From assembly GCF_017745095.1 (NCBI RefSeq), contig NZ_JAGHZZ010000029.1, positions 1 to 58,422 on the forward strand: DNA of 58,422 nucleotides, in the 5' to 3' direction. Source of the DNA: Sporocytophaga sp. (GTDB taxonomy: Bacteria; Bacteroidota; Bacteroidia; Cytophagales; Cytophagaceae). Under the pieces are notes generated by a model that searched no databases, had not been told where the DNA came from, and saw nothing but the letters and a program-made list of their open reading frames with translations. Positions 34,885 to 44,275 of this stretch are shown one piece after another; position 1 is the stretch's first letter, and each line of letters opens with the position of its first letter. A program made the translations under genes and the position numbers.

Positions 34885-34972
34885 TACTTTGTGATATAAT
34901 CACTTATCCGATAATATAAAATTTGGCTTTTGATTGCAGTGAATTCCTGTTCAATAAGAGCCATCTTTTTTT

Positions 34973-34980
34973 TACATTTG
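34973..34980 (+). promoter_or_regulatory. Possible -7 box for the DUF3857 operon
   Basis: TACATTTG fits the Bacteroidetes -7 consensus TAnnTTTG exactly, 67 bases before the ATG at 35047. No clear -33 TTG lies at the right distance, so the call is weak. Confidence 0.3.
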
Positions 34981-35046
34981 TTCTATTCTTTTGAATGATG
35001 TCCAATCCGGATGTCTATTATTTTTATGGGGATTAATAAGATTAAA

Positions 35047-36939
35047 ATGAAAAAGTTAATTGCATTGCTGTTACTTATCAGTGCAGCTGTTACAAGTCAG
35101 GCCCAGCATTCATTAAAATGGGGAAAGCCAAGTAAAGAAGAAATTCAATTAAAGGTCTGTAGTTTTGATAGTTCGGCCAATGCTGTAGTATTAGCAGCAA
35201 CAGGTGATATTAAGTTTATAAATAATTTTATCTATCTGGAAATATATAGGAAAATTAAGATACTTAGTTCAAAAGGTTTGGATTATGTTACAGTTGAGAT
35301 TCCTTATACAGTCAAGAATAACCTGGATGACATTCAAAACCTAAAAGCTCAGACTATCAATTTTGAAAATGGCATTCCGGTTATCACACAGTTAAGCAAA
35401 GATCAGATCTTTACCCAAACCCCGGAACCAGGCGTTGAAGAAAAGAAATTTACTTTCCCGAATGTTAAAGAAGGTTCTATAGTAGAATATAAATACACCA
35501 TTGTAAATCAGAGATTTTATTTTTTAAAAGACTGGCATTTTCAGAATAAAATTCCAACAATATATAGTGAATTAAAAGCTGAGATTCCCAGAAATCTGGA
35601 ATATAATGTCATACTATCAGGCAAGTTGCTTCTTGATAAATATAATGGTGCATCACCCAATGGCAATACATGGTCGTTAAATAATATTCCCGGGTACGAA
35701 CATGAAGACTTTGTCTATTGCTATAAAGACTATATCAATCAGATACAGTTTCAATTGAAAAGTTATTTAAAATTTGATTTTAATAGAGTCAATAATCAAA
35801 GTGTCTTGCAAAGCTGGACTGAACTTGCAATCGACGTTACTGACGAATATTCTAAATACTTAGAAAAAAAAGGAATAGCAAGAGATCTACTTAATCAAAT
35901 CATAGATTTAAAAGACTCCAGAGAAGATGCATTAAAGAAAATTTACCAATTCGTTCAGGCTTTTAAAACGACTGATTACGACTTGTTTCCTGTTCAGAAT
36001 ATCTCGGATCTGATAAGATCCAGAAACGGAAACTCGGCAGAAATAAATCTCTTGTTGTGCTTATTGTTGAATGAAGCTGGTATTCCTGCAAATCCTATTC
36101 TAATATCTACTAAAAATCACGGCAAAGTAACTAAGCAATTTCCTCAAATGGATCAGTTTAACCACGTGATGGCTGCAATTCCAGGAAAGGATAGTAGTTA
36201 TGCATTTTTAGATGCGGTGAGTAATAGTTCCAATTATCATCACTTGCCTCCAAGTCATATAAACTATTGGGGATTTATCGTGGATGGGGCTCGTAGCCGA
36301 TGGTTAAAAATGGATTATCGTACAGAGAGCAAAGAAAACTATCTCATTAATTATAATTTAGAACCTGGCGGTGTTAAAATAAGCTTTAGCGGAAAGTATA
36401 GCGGATATGCTGCCAAAGAAAAGCGAGAAAACAAAATAAATAAGACTGTCAAAGAGCCCGTTTTTTCATTGGAAAATGAATTAATCAAAAAGGATAGTTC
36501 CTCTTTTCTTAATCTCGAAAATGAATACGAAGATTATTCTGAAAACTACTATTACTCTTCTTCTGTCAGGCCAGCAGGAAAGTTGTTTCTTAATCTGAAT
36601 CTGTTTGAACAACAAAACCCTTTTAAACAGAAAGAAAGGCAATTTCCAGTCGAACTAGAGTTTCCATATAGCATCAACAATACAATTAATATTAAATTAT
36701 CAAAAGGAGATACGGCTACTGTGATTCCAAAGAATTTAACTTTAGTTCTGCAAGATGAAGGAATTCAGTATGGGAAATTTATTTATAAAACAGCTGAGAA
36801 TAATAATAATATAAAGGTCTTTATCAAATGGGAAATGTCTGAAACCATTATTCCTCAGAATTTTTATAGTTTTCTTAAAGAGTTTAATAATAAAGTAATC
36901 TCTAAGTTGAACGAGCCAATTGTTATAGAAAGGAAGTAA
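35047..36939 (+). CDS. DUF3857 transglutaminase-like protein, probably inactive
   Basis: From the ATG at 35047 the product has 630 residues with a signal peptide (MKKLIALLLLISAAVTSQAQ). The start at 35011 would place 12 residues before the signal and is rejected. DUF3857 covers about 35-230 (VEIPYTVKNNLDDIQNLKA, GSIVEYKYTIVN, DWHFQNKIPTIYSE). A transglutaminase-like region follows at about 270-400. Where active members have a catalytic Cys, this protein has NGNSAEINLLLCLLLNEAG with Ser330, so the catalytic Cys is missing. The His site FNHVMAAIPG and the LDA strand remain. A beta-rich C-terminal domain completes it. Its stop overlaps the next start by one base (TAATG), so the two are translationally coupled. 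Confidence 0.85.
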   Translation: MKKLIALLLLISAAVTSQAQHSLKWGKPSKEEIQLKVCSFDSSANAVVLAATGDIKFINNFIYLEIYRKIKILSSKGLDYVTVEIPYTVKNNLDDIQNLKAQTINFENGIPVITQLSKDQIFTQTPEPGVEEKKFTFPNVKEGSIVEYKYTIVNQRFYFLKDWHFQNKIPTIYSELKAEIPRNLEYNVILSGKLLLDKYNGASPNGNTWSLNNIPGYEHEDFVYCYKDYINQIQFQLKSYLKFDFNRVNNQSVLQSWTELAIDVTDEYSKYLEKKGIARDLLNQIIDLKDSREDALKKIYQFVQAFKTTDYDLFPVQNISDLIRSRNGNSAEINLLLCLLLNEAGIPANPILISTKNHGKVTKQFPQMDQFNHVMAAIPGKDSSYAFLDAVSNSSNYHHLPPSHINYWGFIVDGARSRWLKMDYRTESKENYLINYNLEPGGVKISFSGKYSGYAAKEKRENKINKTVKEPVFSLENELIKKDSSSFLNLENEYEDYSENYYYSSSVRPAGKLFLNLNLFEQQNPFKQKERQFPVELEFPYSINNTINIKLSKGDTATVIPKNLTLVLQDEGIQYGKFIYKTAENNNNIKVFIKWEMSETIIPQNFYSFLKEFNNKVISKLNEPIVIERK

Positions 36940-38801
36940 TGAAATACCTTGTATTAATTTTAACTGTTCTTCTTCAGTTTAAAAGCTTTGCTCAGACGAG
37001 CAGATTGCCCAATGCAATAATTGAATATAAGCATGCGGAATATACTATTAAGGATGTAAACAATGTTCATCTTAAGTATAAATTCAAAATACAGATTCTG
37101 AATGCTAAAGGACAAAAGTATGGAAATGCATACATCAATACAGACAATGAATCAAAGCTTAAGTCCTTTAAAGCTACGATTACTGATGTGCTGGGCAATA
37201 AGGTTTACTCTGCGTCAAAGTCTGATCTGGTAGAATTTCATGTTCAGGAATATTATACTTTATATTCTGATAATAAAGTAAAATACAAAGAACTGAACTA
37301 TTATCAGTATCCCTATACTGTAGAATATGAATATGAAGTAGATTATAAAGTTTTCCTTGGTATTTTTTTTTCGGTTATAGAAGATTATGGCCTGCCTACA
37401 GGAAAGGCACTATTAACTGTAAAGACAGCTAAAGGAATAGACTACCTTTATAAGACCAATCAGTTTGAAGGTAAGGAAGATCGGAGTGTTATGGATGATA
37501 TGAATGTATGTACCTGGAAAAGTGAAACAGTTCAGGCTATGTACGAAGAAAGCTTTGCTCCATCTTTTTGGATAAGCGCACCTTCAATATATATAACTCC
37601 TCAAAAGATCAATTATAACGGGTATTCAGGTTCTATGGATTCCTGGAAGAACTTTGGCAAATGGTCCTGGACATTGTTGGAGAACAGAAACGAACTTCCT
37701 GAAGAAACCAGAAAGTTAATTTTAAAACTTACCGAAACAGAACCTGATACTCTAAAGAAAATTCGTATACTTTATAAACATCTTCAACAGTCGACAAGAT
37801 ATATCGGTGTTCAGGATGGAATAAGAGGTGTTCAGCCTTTCCCGGCTGCATATGTTGACCAGAATAAGTATGGTGATTGCAAAGGCTTGTCCAACTATAT
37901 GAATGCAATGTTATCCGTTATCGGAGTAAATGGAATATATACTGAAATAGGGCATGGGAAAAACCAAATAATCAGGTACGAAGATTTTCCTAGCTTCTAT
38001 CAGACCAATCATATAATTGTTGTAGTACCATTAAAGAAGGATACTGTCTGGCTTGAATGTACAAGCAAAGAGTATCCATTTGGTTATATAGGAAAGGGGA
38101 ACTCAGATAGAAAAGCACTTGCCATTACATCCTCTGGTGGTAAATTGATAAATACACCTGTTTATACGCTTGAGAATAATATCAGTAATATAAACGCTTC
38201 CATGCAAATTCAAGAGAATGGCAGTATGGCTTGCAATGCCAGATATACAAACTCAGGGGTTATGTTGGATGAGCTGATAAGGATAAGGTCATTGGATAAA
38301 AAAGAACAGGAACAATACCTGCTTGATAAGTTTCCTTCAAGGGAATTAACGGTAAAGAAATATTCAATTAAGGAAACTTCTGATGTTTATCCTTCTATGA
38401 CTTTTGATGTTGAAATGGAGGAAATGGAATTTGCTTCTAAAACGGGAGATATGATTTCCTTTACTCCGAATTACCTCAGGAGATTTAAAAATCCTTTTAA
38501 TTCTAATGAGGAGAGAGTTAATGACATTCAGTCAGATTACAGCTTTCAGGAGCATGATACTGTTACCATAACACTTCCAGAAGGATACATGGTCGAGCAT
38601 CTGCCTGAACCGAAAACTTTGGACACGGAATTCGGAAAATTCAAAACGGAATTTATTCAAAAGGGAAATCAAGTAGTTTATATCCGCCACTCAATCAGGC
38701 TTAAAGGCAGGTTTTCAAAAGATAAATATGTTGCTTTAGTTGATTTCTTTAAACAAATCCAGGTTGCCGATCAACAGAAAATTTATTTGAAAAGGAGATA
38801 A
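36939..38801 (+). CDS. DUF3857 transglutaminase-like protein, catalytic site intact
   Basis: The 620-residue paralogue of the preceding protein has a signal peptide (MKYLVLILTVLLQFKSFAQ). DUF3857 covers about 25-220, with the segments YPYTVEYEYEVDYKVFLGI and WISAPSIYITPQ. The transglutaminase region shows RYIGVQDGIRGVQPFPAAYV, then KYGDCKGLSNYMNAML with Cys314, NHIIVVVPL with His358 and WLECTS with Glu373; together these form a complete or near-complete triad. These are exported proteases or cross-linking-like enzymes of unknown substrate in Bacteroidetes. It shares the start base with the stop of the upstream gene and ends 80 bases before the M3 peptidase gene. Confidence 0.88.
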   Translation: MKYLVLILTVLLQFKSFAQTSRLPNAIIEYKHAEYTIKDVNNVHLKYKFKIQILNAKGQKYGNAYINTDNESKLKSFKATITDVLGNKVYSASKSDLVEFHVQEYYTLYSDNKVKYKELNYYQYPYTVEYEYEVDYKVFLGIFFSVIEDYGLPTGKALLTVKTAKGIDYLYKTNQFEGKEDRSVMDDMNVCTWKSETVQAMYEESFAPSFWISAPSIYITPQKINYNGYSGSMDSWKNFGKWSWTLLENRNELPEETRKLILKLTETEPDTLKKIRILYKHLQQSTRYIGVQDGIRGVQPFPAAYVDQNKYGDCKGLSNYMNAMLSVIGVNGIYTEIGHGKNQIIRYEDFPSFYQTNHIIVVVPLKKDTVWLECTSKEYPFGYIGKGNSDRKALAITSSGGKLINTPVYTLENNISNINASMQIQENGSMACNARYTNSGVMLDELIRIRSLDKKEQEQYLLDKFPSRELTVKKYSIKETSDVYPSMTFDVEMEEMEFASKTGDMISFTPNYLRRFKNPFNSNEERVNDIQSDYSFQEHDTVTITLPEGYMVEHLPEPKTLDTEFGKFKTEFIQKGNQVVYIRHSIRLKGRFSKDKYVALVDFFKQIQVADQQKIYLKRR

Positions 38802-38881
38802 ATATCCAATCTTCGTTAACTTATCCTGAATATTTCGGTTTATTATTTATTTTAGGCGATCATTAACATAAAAATTATTTT

Positions 38882-40912
38882 ATGAATCCACTTTTACAGA
38901 GTTATAATACCCCTTTTGGTACAATACCTTTTGATCAGATTAAAAACGAACACTTTCTCCCTGCCATAAAAGAAGCAATAGCTTTAGGAAAAGAGGATAT
39001 TAAAAGAATTACAGCCTCTAAGGAAGTGCCTGATTTTGAAAATACAATAGTGGCATTGGAAAGAAGTGGCGAATTGGTAGGCTCCGTTTCTTCGGTCTTT
39101 TTTAATCTGAACTCTGCGGAGACGAACGATGAAATTCAAAAACTTGCAAGAGAAATTTCTCCTCTGCTTTCAGAATACTCCAATGATATCTTATTGGATC
39201 AAGAGCTGTTTGTGAAGATTAAAACAGTTTATGATAAAAAAGATAAGCTGACTCTTACTCCTGAACAAAATACCTTGCTGGCAAAGACTTATAAGAGTTT
39301 TGTCCGCAATGGAGCCAACCTGTCTGAAGATAAAAAACTTAAGCTTCGTGAAATTGATAAAGACTTGTCTCAATTGTCACTCTTATTCGGGGAGCATGTT
39401 TTAAAAGAAACAAATGATTTTTTCATGGAAGTTACGGATGAAAAGCAACTTTCAGGATTGCCTCCATTTGTAGTTGAAGCTGCAGCCATTGCTGCCAAAG
39501 AAAAAGGAAAAGAAGGGTGGATCTTCACTCTGCAATTCCCAAGTTATATTCCTTTTATGACTTATGCTGATGACAGAGCACTGAGAGAAAAAATGTTCTA
39601 TGCTTTCGGATCTAAGGCTTTCAAAGGTGATGACAATGACAATAAGAAGATTGTATTAGATATTGTAAGACTTCGTCATGAGAGAGCTAATTTGCTAGGG
39701 TATAAGTCACACGCAGATTTTGTGCTGGAAGAAAGAATGGCAGAATCTCCATCAAAAGTCAGTGCGTTTCTTGACAACCTTCTTAAGTATGCAAAACCAA
39801 TTGGAGAGAAAGAATTAAAAGAACTTTCAGACTATGCAAGATCGATAGGTGGACCGGAGAAACTGGCAAGATGGGATATTTCTTACTATTCAGAAAAACT
39901 GAAGAAAGAAAAGTATTCTATTGATGATGAAATGTTGAAGCCTTATTTCAAGCTGGAAAATGTCATTGACGGAGTATTTCAAGTATCGGGAAAATTATAT
40001 GGCTTGAAGTTCAAGGAAATCAATAACGTGCAGGTGTATCATCCGGATGTAAAGGTTTACGAAGTGTTGGATGAGCAGGATAAACACGTAGCAGTTTTCT
40101 ATGCTGACTTCTTCCCAAGAGCAGGAAAGAGAAATGGCGCATGGATGACTTCTTTCAGAGGCCAGAAGAAAGTTAACGGAAATGATATCAGACCACATGT
40201 TTCTATAGTATGCAATTTCACTAAGCCTACAGGAACTCAGCCTTCTTTGCTTACTTTCAATGAGGTTACTACATTGTTCCATGAATTTGGCCATGCACTG
40301 CATGGGATGCTTGCGAACGGAACCTATGAGAGTCTCTCCGGAACCAGTGTTTACTGGGATTTTGTAGAGTTGCCTTCCCAGGTGTTTGAAAATTGGGTAT
40401 ATGAAAAAGACAGCCTTGATTTATTTGCAAAGCATTATGAAACCGGAGCGGCTATTCCACTTGATCTTATTAAAAAAATCAAAGAGAGTGCAAACTTCAT
40501 GGAAGCTTACCAGACTGTCAGACAAGTAGGTCTTGCTCAGCTGGATATGGGCTGGCATTCGGGTAAGGCTCTGGATGTGAAAGATGTGGGAGCTTATGAA
40601 AAAGAACTGCAAAAGGCTACAGATCTTCTGCCAGCTGCAGAAGGAGCGAATACTAGCTGTTCTTTCTCCCATATATTTCAGGGAGGGTATTCTTCAGGGT
40701 ATTATAGCTATAAATGGGCGGAAGTATTGGATGCAGATGCATTCGAATTCTTCCAGGAGAAAGGTATTTTTAATAAAGACACTGCAACTCTTTTTAAAAC
40801 CCATGTCCTTAGCGCTGGTGGAAGTGAGCATCCAATGGAGTTATACAAAAGATTCCGTGGTAAAGAACCTTCTCCAGAGGCATTGCTTAGAAGAACTGGA
40901 ATGCTTAATTGA
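38882..40912 (+). CDS. M3-family zinc metallopeptidase (oligopeptidase A / Dcp-like)
   Basis: The 676-residue cytoplasmic peptidase has the M3 architecture. The N-terminal region opens with NTPFGTIPFDQIKNEHFLPA, the typical Dcp/PrlC start. The zinc site FNEVTTLFHEFGHALHG supplies His467, Glu468 and His471, and the third ligand lies in the downstream ELPSQVFENW segment. Other landmarks are MTSFRGQKKVNG, YADFFPRAGKRNGAWM and GGYSSGYYSYKWAEVLDADAF (split here: GGYSSGYYSY, then KWAEVLDADAF). The length is normal for the family (about 680). There is no signal peptide. It degrades short peptides. It follows the DUF3857 pair in the same direction but has its own leader. Confidence 0.93.
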   Translation: MNPLLQSYNTPFGTIPFDQIKNEHFLPAIKEAIALGKEDIKRITASKEVPDFENTIVALERSGELVGSVSSVFFNLNSAETNDEIQKLAREISPLLSEYSNDILLDQELFVKIKTVYDKKDKLTLTPEQNTLLAKTYKSFVRNGANLSEDKKLKLREIDKDLSQLSLLFGEHVLKETNDFFMEVTDEKQLSGLPPFVVEAAAIAAKEKGKEGWIFTLQFPSYIPFMTYADDRALREKMFYAFGSKAFKGDDNDNKKIVLDIVRLRHERANLLGYKSHADFVLEERMAESPSKVSAFLDNLLKYAKPIGEKELKELSDYARSIGGPEKLARWDISYYSEKLKKEKYSIDDEMLKPYFKLENVIDGVFQVSGKLYGLKFKEINNVQVYHPDVKVYEVLDEQDKHVAVFYADFFPRAGKRNGAWMTSFRGQKKVNGNDIRPHVSIVCNFTKPTGTQPSLLTFNEVTTLFHEFGHALHGMLANGTYESLSGTSVYWDFVELPSQVFENWVYEKDSLDLFAKHYETGAAIPLDLIKKIKESANFMEAYQTVRQVGLAQLDMGWHSGKALDVKDVGAYEKELQKATDLLPAAEGANTSCSFSHIFQGGYSSGYYSYKWAEVLDADAFEFFQEKGIFNKDTATLFKTHVLSAGGSEHPMELYKRFRGKEPSPEALLRRTGMLN

Positions 40913-40920
40913 ATTTTAAG

Positions 40921-40955
40921 TTATAAGTTATAAGTTATAAGTTATAAGTTATAAG
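40921..40955. repeat. Tandem heptamer repeat (TTATAAG)x5
   Basis: Five exact 7-base copies of TTATAAG follow the M3 peptidase stop by 8 bases. Related spaced heptamers occur near 42547-42571. It lies immediately before hairpin element copy 3. Confidence 0.9.
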
Positions 40956-40963
40956 TAGAGAGT

Positions 40964-41023
40964 AACAGTTTGAGCAAGAGCAAGACCATTTCTAAATATT
41001 TTGTTGCTCTTGCTCAAACTGTT
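40964..41023. repeat. Hairpin element with 20-bp perfect arms, copy 3
   Basis: AACAGTTTGAGCAAGAGCAA at 40964-40983 pairs perfectly with 41004-41023. The arm differs from copy 1 at one place, and the same change occurs in the other arm, so base pairing is kept. The centre is similar (GACCATTTCTAAATATTTTG). Confidence 0.88.
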
Positions 41024-41138
41024 GCTGTTTTCTTTAACTAAGCATTAAGTAATTTTAAAATCCTAAGTCGGCCATGTCTTTTAGGAGAAGGGCTAAGGAT
41101 GAGGTCATTAGTTTTAGAGTAGTCATTATCCAATTAAA

Positions 41139-41738
41139 TTGAATAATATGAGACATACTATACAATTAATATTAATCATGCTTCTATTATCCTGCTCTTC
41201 TGAAAAAATAAGCAAAGAAGAGAAAGAACAATCAGTAGTTACCAAAAAGTCTTCTATTAATAAGCAGGATACAGAATTGACGGATGATTGTGTCTTTGAT
41301 ACAAGTACCTTCAAGTTTACATCTCAGGCAATTCATAAATTTAATCCGACTATTAAATTTCATTGGGATGAAAATGAAAAACGTGCAACTCTTCCTCTGG
41401 AGGATGGAGACAGCCTAATACTACACATTGGAGGATGCAATCACTTTTCCTATTGGGCAAAATTCAGAACTGATTATTCCAAGTTTAATGACAGTATTTA
41501 TCTATTGAACAAAGCAAAATGGATAGCTGAGAATTTCTTTGATAATGGTTTTGATAGAAATTATGTCAGATTCATTTCTGATAAAAAATATTACCTTGAA
41601 AATAATGGTAAGCCTTTAATGAAAAGTTATTCTATTCGAACAGACTCTTTGATTCAGGAGAATGAGATTTATGAAGGCTTTTATTTTATGAGAGATGGAG
41701 ATAGGACAGAGATATGGATTCATGGGTATGTTAATTGA
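41139..41738 (+). CDS. Lipoprotein, hypothetical
   Basis: I do not recognise a family. The 199-residue product has a lipoprotein signal: hydrophobic IQLILIMLLLS followed by Cys in LLSCSSEK (lipobox). A charged linker follows (KEEKEQSVVTKK). The mature domain contains GCNHFSYWAKFRTDYSKFND and ends GDRTEIWIHGYVN. The upstream ATG gives two or three extra residues; ATG at 41148 is an equally good start. The next gene, also a lipoprotein, begins 9 bases after the stop, so the two form an operon and may act together at the membrane. Confidence 0.75.
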   Translation: MNNMRHTIQLILIMLLLSCSSEKISKEEKEQSVVTKKSSINKQDTELTDDCVFDTSTFKFTSQAIHKFNPTIKFHWDENEKRATLPLEDGDSLILHIGGCNHFSYWAKFRTDYSKFNDSIYLLNKAKWIAENFFDNGFDRNYVRFISDKKYYLENNGKPLMKSYSIRTDSLIQENEIYEGFYFMRDGDRTEIWIHGYVN

Positions 41739-41746
41739 TCTTACTT

Positions 41747-42475
41747 ATGCGATTTTTTAATCTTTCATTTATATTTTTTATTCTGGTTTGGTCGTGCACA
41801 ACCCAGAAAGAGCAGACAGGAGAGGTACGTTCAGAGGAAGAAGAAACTGTTTTATCATTTCAGGAAGAGGCCTCAGTGATGAATAATTTCACTATCGTTC
41901 AGACCGACTCCGTTGAATTTGAAAAGACAAAATTTACAGATAATCCTTTTATTAATGATGCTTCTTTAATTACAGTTTTGAAAGATGGAATAAGCTTGTC
42001 TATAGATAATTCTGAAAACATGATTTTGAAAGATTCTATAACTGAATATGAGGCTGAAAATTTCAATTATCATTTTGAAGGTTATAATGAGTCTTTAAAA
42101 CAGTACCTCATTGCACAAGTAATGTATGAGGATGAAAGAATATTTTTGGTTGATAAAAGTTCTGGAAAGATAACAACCCTTTGGAACAGACCTATTCCGG
42201 ATGCACAGGGAAGGTTTATATTTAATAAGCAAAGTAATGAAAGCTTGGTATATGATTATGATCTTCCATTTGGATTTCAGATATGGGAAAAGCAGGCTGA
42301 TTCATTAACAAGAGTTGAAGAGGTGAGACTTAAGCACAATATAATTATAGATGGCAAATGGACACCCTCCGGCACTTTGTTTATTAAAAGCCTTCCCATT
42401 AGTGAGTTTTTAACAAAGGGAGAAGAAGCTACATCAGGATTGACCTATTATAAAATATTAAAGAAAGTAAAATAG
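41747..42475 (+). CDS. Lipoprotein, hypothetical
   Basis: I do not recognise a family. From the ATG at 41747 the product has 242 residues; a TTG at 41735 overlaps the previous stop and is not needed. The signal is MRFFNLSFIFFILVWSC, with the lipidated Cys about residue 17. The mature part is beta-rich with the segments EFEKTKFTDNPFINDASLIT, YHFEGYNESLKQYLIAQVMY and GRFIFNKQSNESLVYDYDLP, which could be a propeller-like or immunoglobulin-like fold. It lies 9 bases after the preceding lipoprotein gene. Confidence 0.72.
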   Translation: MRFFNLSFIFFILVWSCTTQKEQTGEVRSEEEETVLSFQEEASVMNNFTIVQTDSVEFEKTKFTDNPFINDASLITVLKDGISLSIDNSENMILKDSITEYEAENFNYHFEGYNESLKQYLIAQVMYEDERIFLVDKSSGKITTLWNRPIPDAQGRFIFNKQSNESLVYDYDLPFGFQIWEKQADSLTRVEEVRLKHNIIIDGKWTPSGTLFIKSLPISEFLTKGEEATSGLTYYKILKKVK

Positions 42476-42574
42476 ATAATATCCTCTTCGTATATTAACT
42501 TTCTATTGATTTTGAATTTTATAAATCAGTTAGAATCACTTCTTAGTACTTATAACTTAAAACTTATAACTCAC

Positions 42575-43057
42575 TTGGCTCCACGATTAGAAACGATTTT
42601 CGGTAAAATACTTATCGGAAAACAACTTAAAATGTCTTTAAAGGAAAATAGAACCGCTGAGCTTTGGCGAAGTTTTATGCCTTTGAGAAATACTATACTT
42701 AATCCTGTATCTTCTGATTTATTTAGTTTGCAGATATATCAGCATAATGATGATTATATGAATCCTGAATCTGAGTTTGTGAAGTGGGCTGCTGTCGAAG
42801 TATCAGATAACATGGAAGTGCCGGAAGGTATGGAATCTTATTTCTTGTCAGGAGGTCTGTATGCTGTATTCTTACACAAAGGTGGTCCGCAAAACTTTCG
42901 TGAAACTTTCGACTTCATATATTCAGAATGGATGCCCACCTCGGGTTACATTGTTGATCACAGAGAGCATTTTGAAAAGCTTGGAGATAAGTATAAAAAT
43001 AATGATCCTGATTCGGAAGAGGAAATTTGGATACCAGTTAAAAGGAGGGAGGATTAA
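42575..43057 (+). CDS. GyrI-like effector-binding domain protein
   Basis: The protein has the stand-alone GyrI/SOUL-like effector-binding fold common in Bacteroidetes. The segments PRLETIFGKILIGKQLKMSL, NRTAELWRSFMPLRN, FVKWAAVEVSDN, FLSGGLYAVFLHKGG, FDFIYSEWMPTSGY and NNDPDSEEEIWIPVKR match from memory. The start is uncertain: the family begins just before PRLET, where only TTG at 42575 is available. The ATG at 42632 would lose part of the domain; the frame is open upstream to a TTG at 42506. Heptamer-type repeats (CTTATAACTTAAAACTTATA) lie directly upstream and may have replaced the original start. Such proteins bind small hydrophobic cations without DNA-binding ability. Confidence 0.75.
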   Translation: MAPRLETIFGKILIGKQLKMSLKENRTAELWRSFMPLRNTILNPVSSDLFSLQIYQHNDDYMNPESEFVKWAAVEVSDNMEVPEGMESYFLSGGLYAVFLHKGGPQNFRETFDFIYSEWMPTSGYIVDHREHFEKLGDKYKNNDPDSEEEIWIPVKRRED

Positions 43058-43148
43058 TCTCCGTGTAATATCATTTCACAGATGAAATAATGATCAAACT
43101 TGTAATAGTCTTCTCAATCAAAACAAAATAAATTTAAATCAAATATAA

Positions 43149-43682
43149 ATGTCAGCTAATCGTAAAGTTGTTTTATTCATTGCTGCGAGCATGGATGGCT
43201 ATATCGCAGCACCCAATGATGATTTAAGTTTTCTCTCATTAGTAAATAAGGAAGGAGAGGATTATGGATATGCTTCTTTTATACAAACTGTCGATACTGT
43301 TATTGTAGGCAGGAAAACTTATGACTGGGTGATGGCGAATGTACCGGAGTTTTCACATGCTGATAAAACAACTTATATTATTACAAGATCTTCCAAGCCA
43401 TCTATTGGCAATACTACCTTCTATAGCGGAAACCTTAAAGACCTGATTGCTGAATTGAAGGGAAAAAAGGGTAAGAACATCTTCTGTGACGGAGGATCGG
43501 AAATCATTCAAGAATTGCTTAAGGAAAAGCTTATTGACGAAATGACCGTTTCCATTATCCCTATTTTACTGGGAGATGGCACAAGACTTTTCAAGGACGG
43601 AAGGCCGGAGCAAAAGTTAAAGCTTGTTTCAACAAAACAGTTTGATACAGGTTTAACACAATTACATTACTTATTAGAATGA
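43149..43682 (+). CDS. DHFR-like / RibD C-terminal-domain protein
   Basis: The 177-residue protein is of the dihydrofolate reductase-like RibD_C family. It has the opening VVLFIAASMDGYIA, TVIVGRKTYDWVMANVPEF, the NADPH-side segment NIFCDGGSEIIQELLKEKLI and MTVSIIPILLGDGTRLF. These stand-alone proteins are annotated as DHFR-family but seldom act as true DHFR; the substrate is unknown. It lies 91 bases downstream of a GyrI-like gene in the same direction. A similar but distinct member follows at 44276, again behind another GyrI-like gene. Confidence 0.88.
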   Translation: MSANRKVVLFIAASMDGYIAAPNDDLSFLSLVNKEGEDYGYASFIQTVDTVIVGRKTYDWVMANVPEFSHADKTTYIITRSSKPSIGNTTFYSGNLKDLIAELKGKKGKNIFCDGGSEIIQELLKEKLIDEMTVSIIPILLGDGTRLFKDGRPEQKLKLVSTKQFDTGLTQLHYLLE

Positions 43683-43798
43683 AAGTGGTCAGGTGATATA
43701 AATAAGTTAAGATAATCCCCCATCAAGTTTGACGGTATTTACCTCCCTGATATTAGGTTATGTAAGTTAATTTTGTAATTAGTTACTTAAGAAATTCT

Positions 43799-44206
43799 AT
43801 GGAAAAGATCAAATTTGATAAGGATATCAAAGTGTTTTATGTGAATGCAAAATCCTTTCCAGAAGGGATTCAGGAAGCACATCAAAAGCTACATTCTTTA
43901 ATTACATTTTCCAAAGATAGGAAGTACTTCGGCGTTTCAAGACCGGAACAGGGAGGAGAAATAGTCTATCGCGCTGCTGCTGAAGAACTGGAGTCTGGAG
44001 AAGCAGAGAAGCTTCATCTTGAAACTTTAGTTTTAAAGAAGGGGGAATATGTGAGCATTACTATAAAAGATTTTGCAAAAGACATTATGAGTATTGACAG
44101 AGCATTTAAAGAACTTCTTGCTTTGCCTGACCTTGATCCGCAAGGATATTGCGTTGAATGGTATTATAATGAGAAAGATGTCAATTGCATGATCAGGCTT
44201 AAGTAA
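43799..44206 (+). CDS. GyrI-like small-molecule-binding protein
   Basis: The 135-residue protein belongs, from memory, to a small Bacteroidetes GyrI-like group. Typical segments are VFYVNAKSFPEGIQEAHQKL, FSKDRKYFGVSRPEQGG, YRAAAEELESGEAEKL, ETLVLKKGEYVSITIKDF and the end YCVEWYYNEKDVNCMIRLK. It has no HTH, so any effect on transcription would be indirect. It stands between the two DHFR-like genes in the same direction, repeating the GyrI-like/DHFR-like order seen upstream. A TAATTTTG match to the Bacteroidetes -7 box occurs at 43768-43775. Confidence 0.72.
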   Translation: MEKIKFDKDIKVFYVNAKSFPEGIQEAHQKLHSLITFSKDRKYFGVSRPEQGGEIVYRAAAEELESGEAEKLHLETLVLKKGEYVSITIKDFAKDIMSIDRAFKELLALPDLDPQGYCVEWYYNEKDVNCMIRLK

Positions 44207-44275
44207 ACCAATTCAAACAGATTTGAGGTAAAATAGCTAATTGAATGCATTTCATATTCCAGTCTTTAAACATAA

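Noticed and set aside
40921-41023. CRISPR-like array
   Set aside because: The heptamers are contiguous with no spacers and the following hairpin is one palindrome; no cas genes are near.
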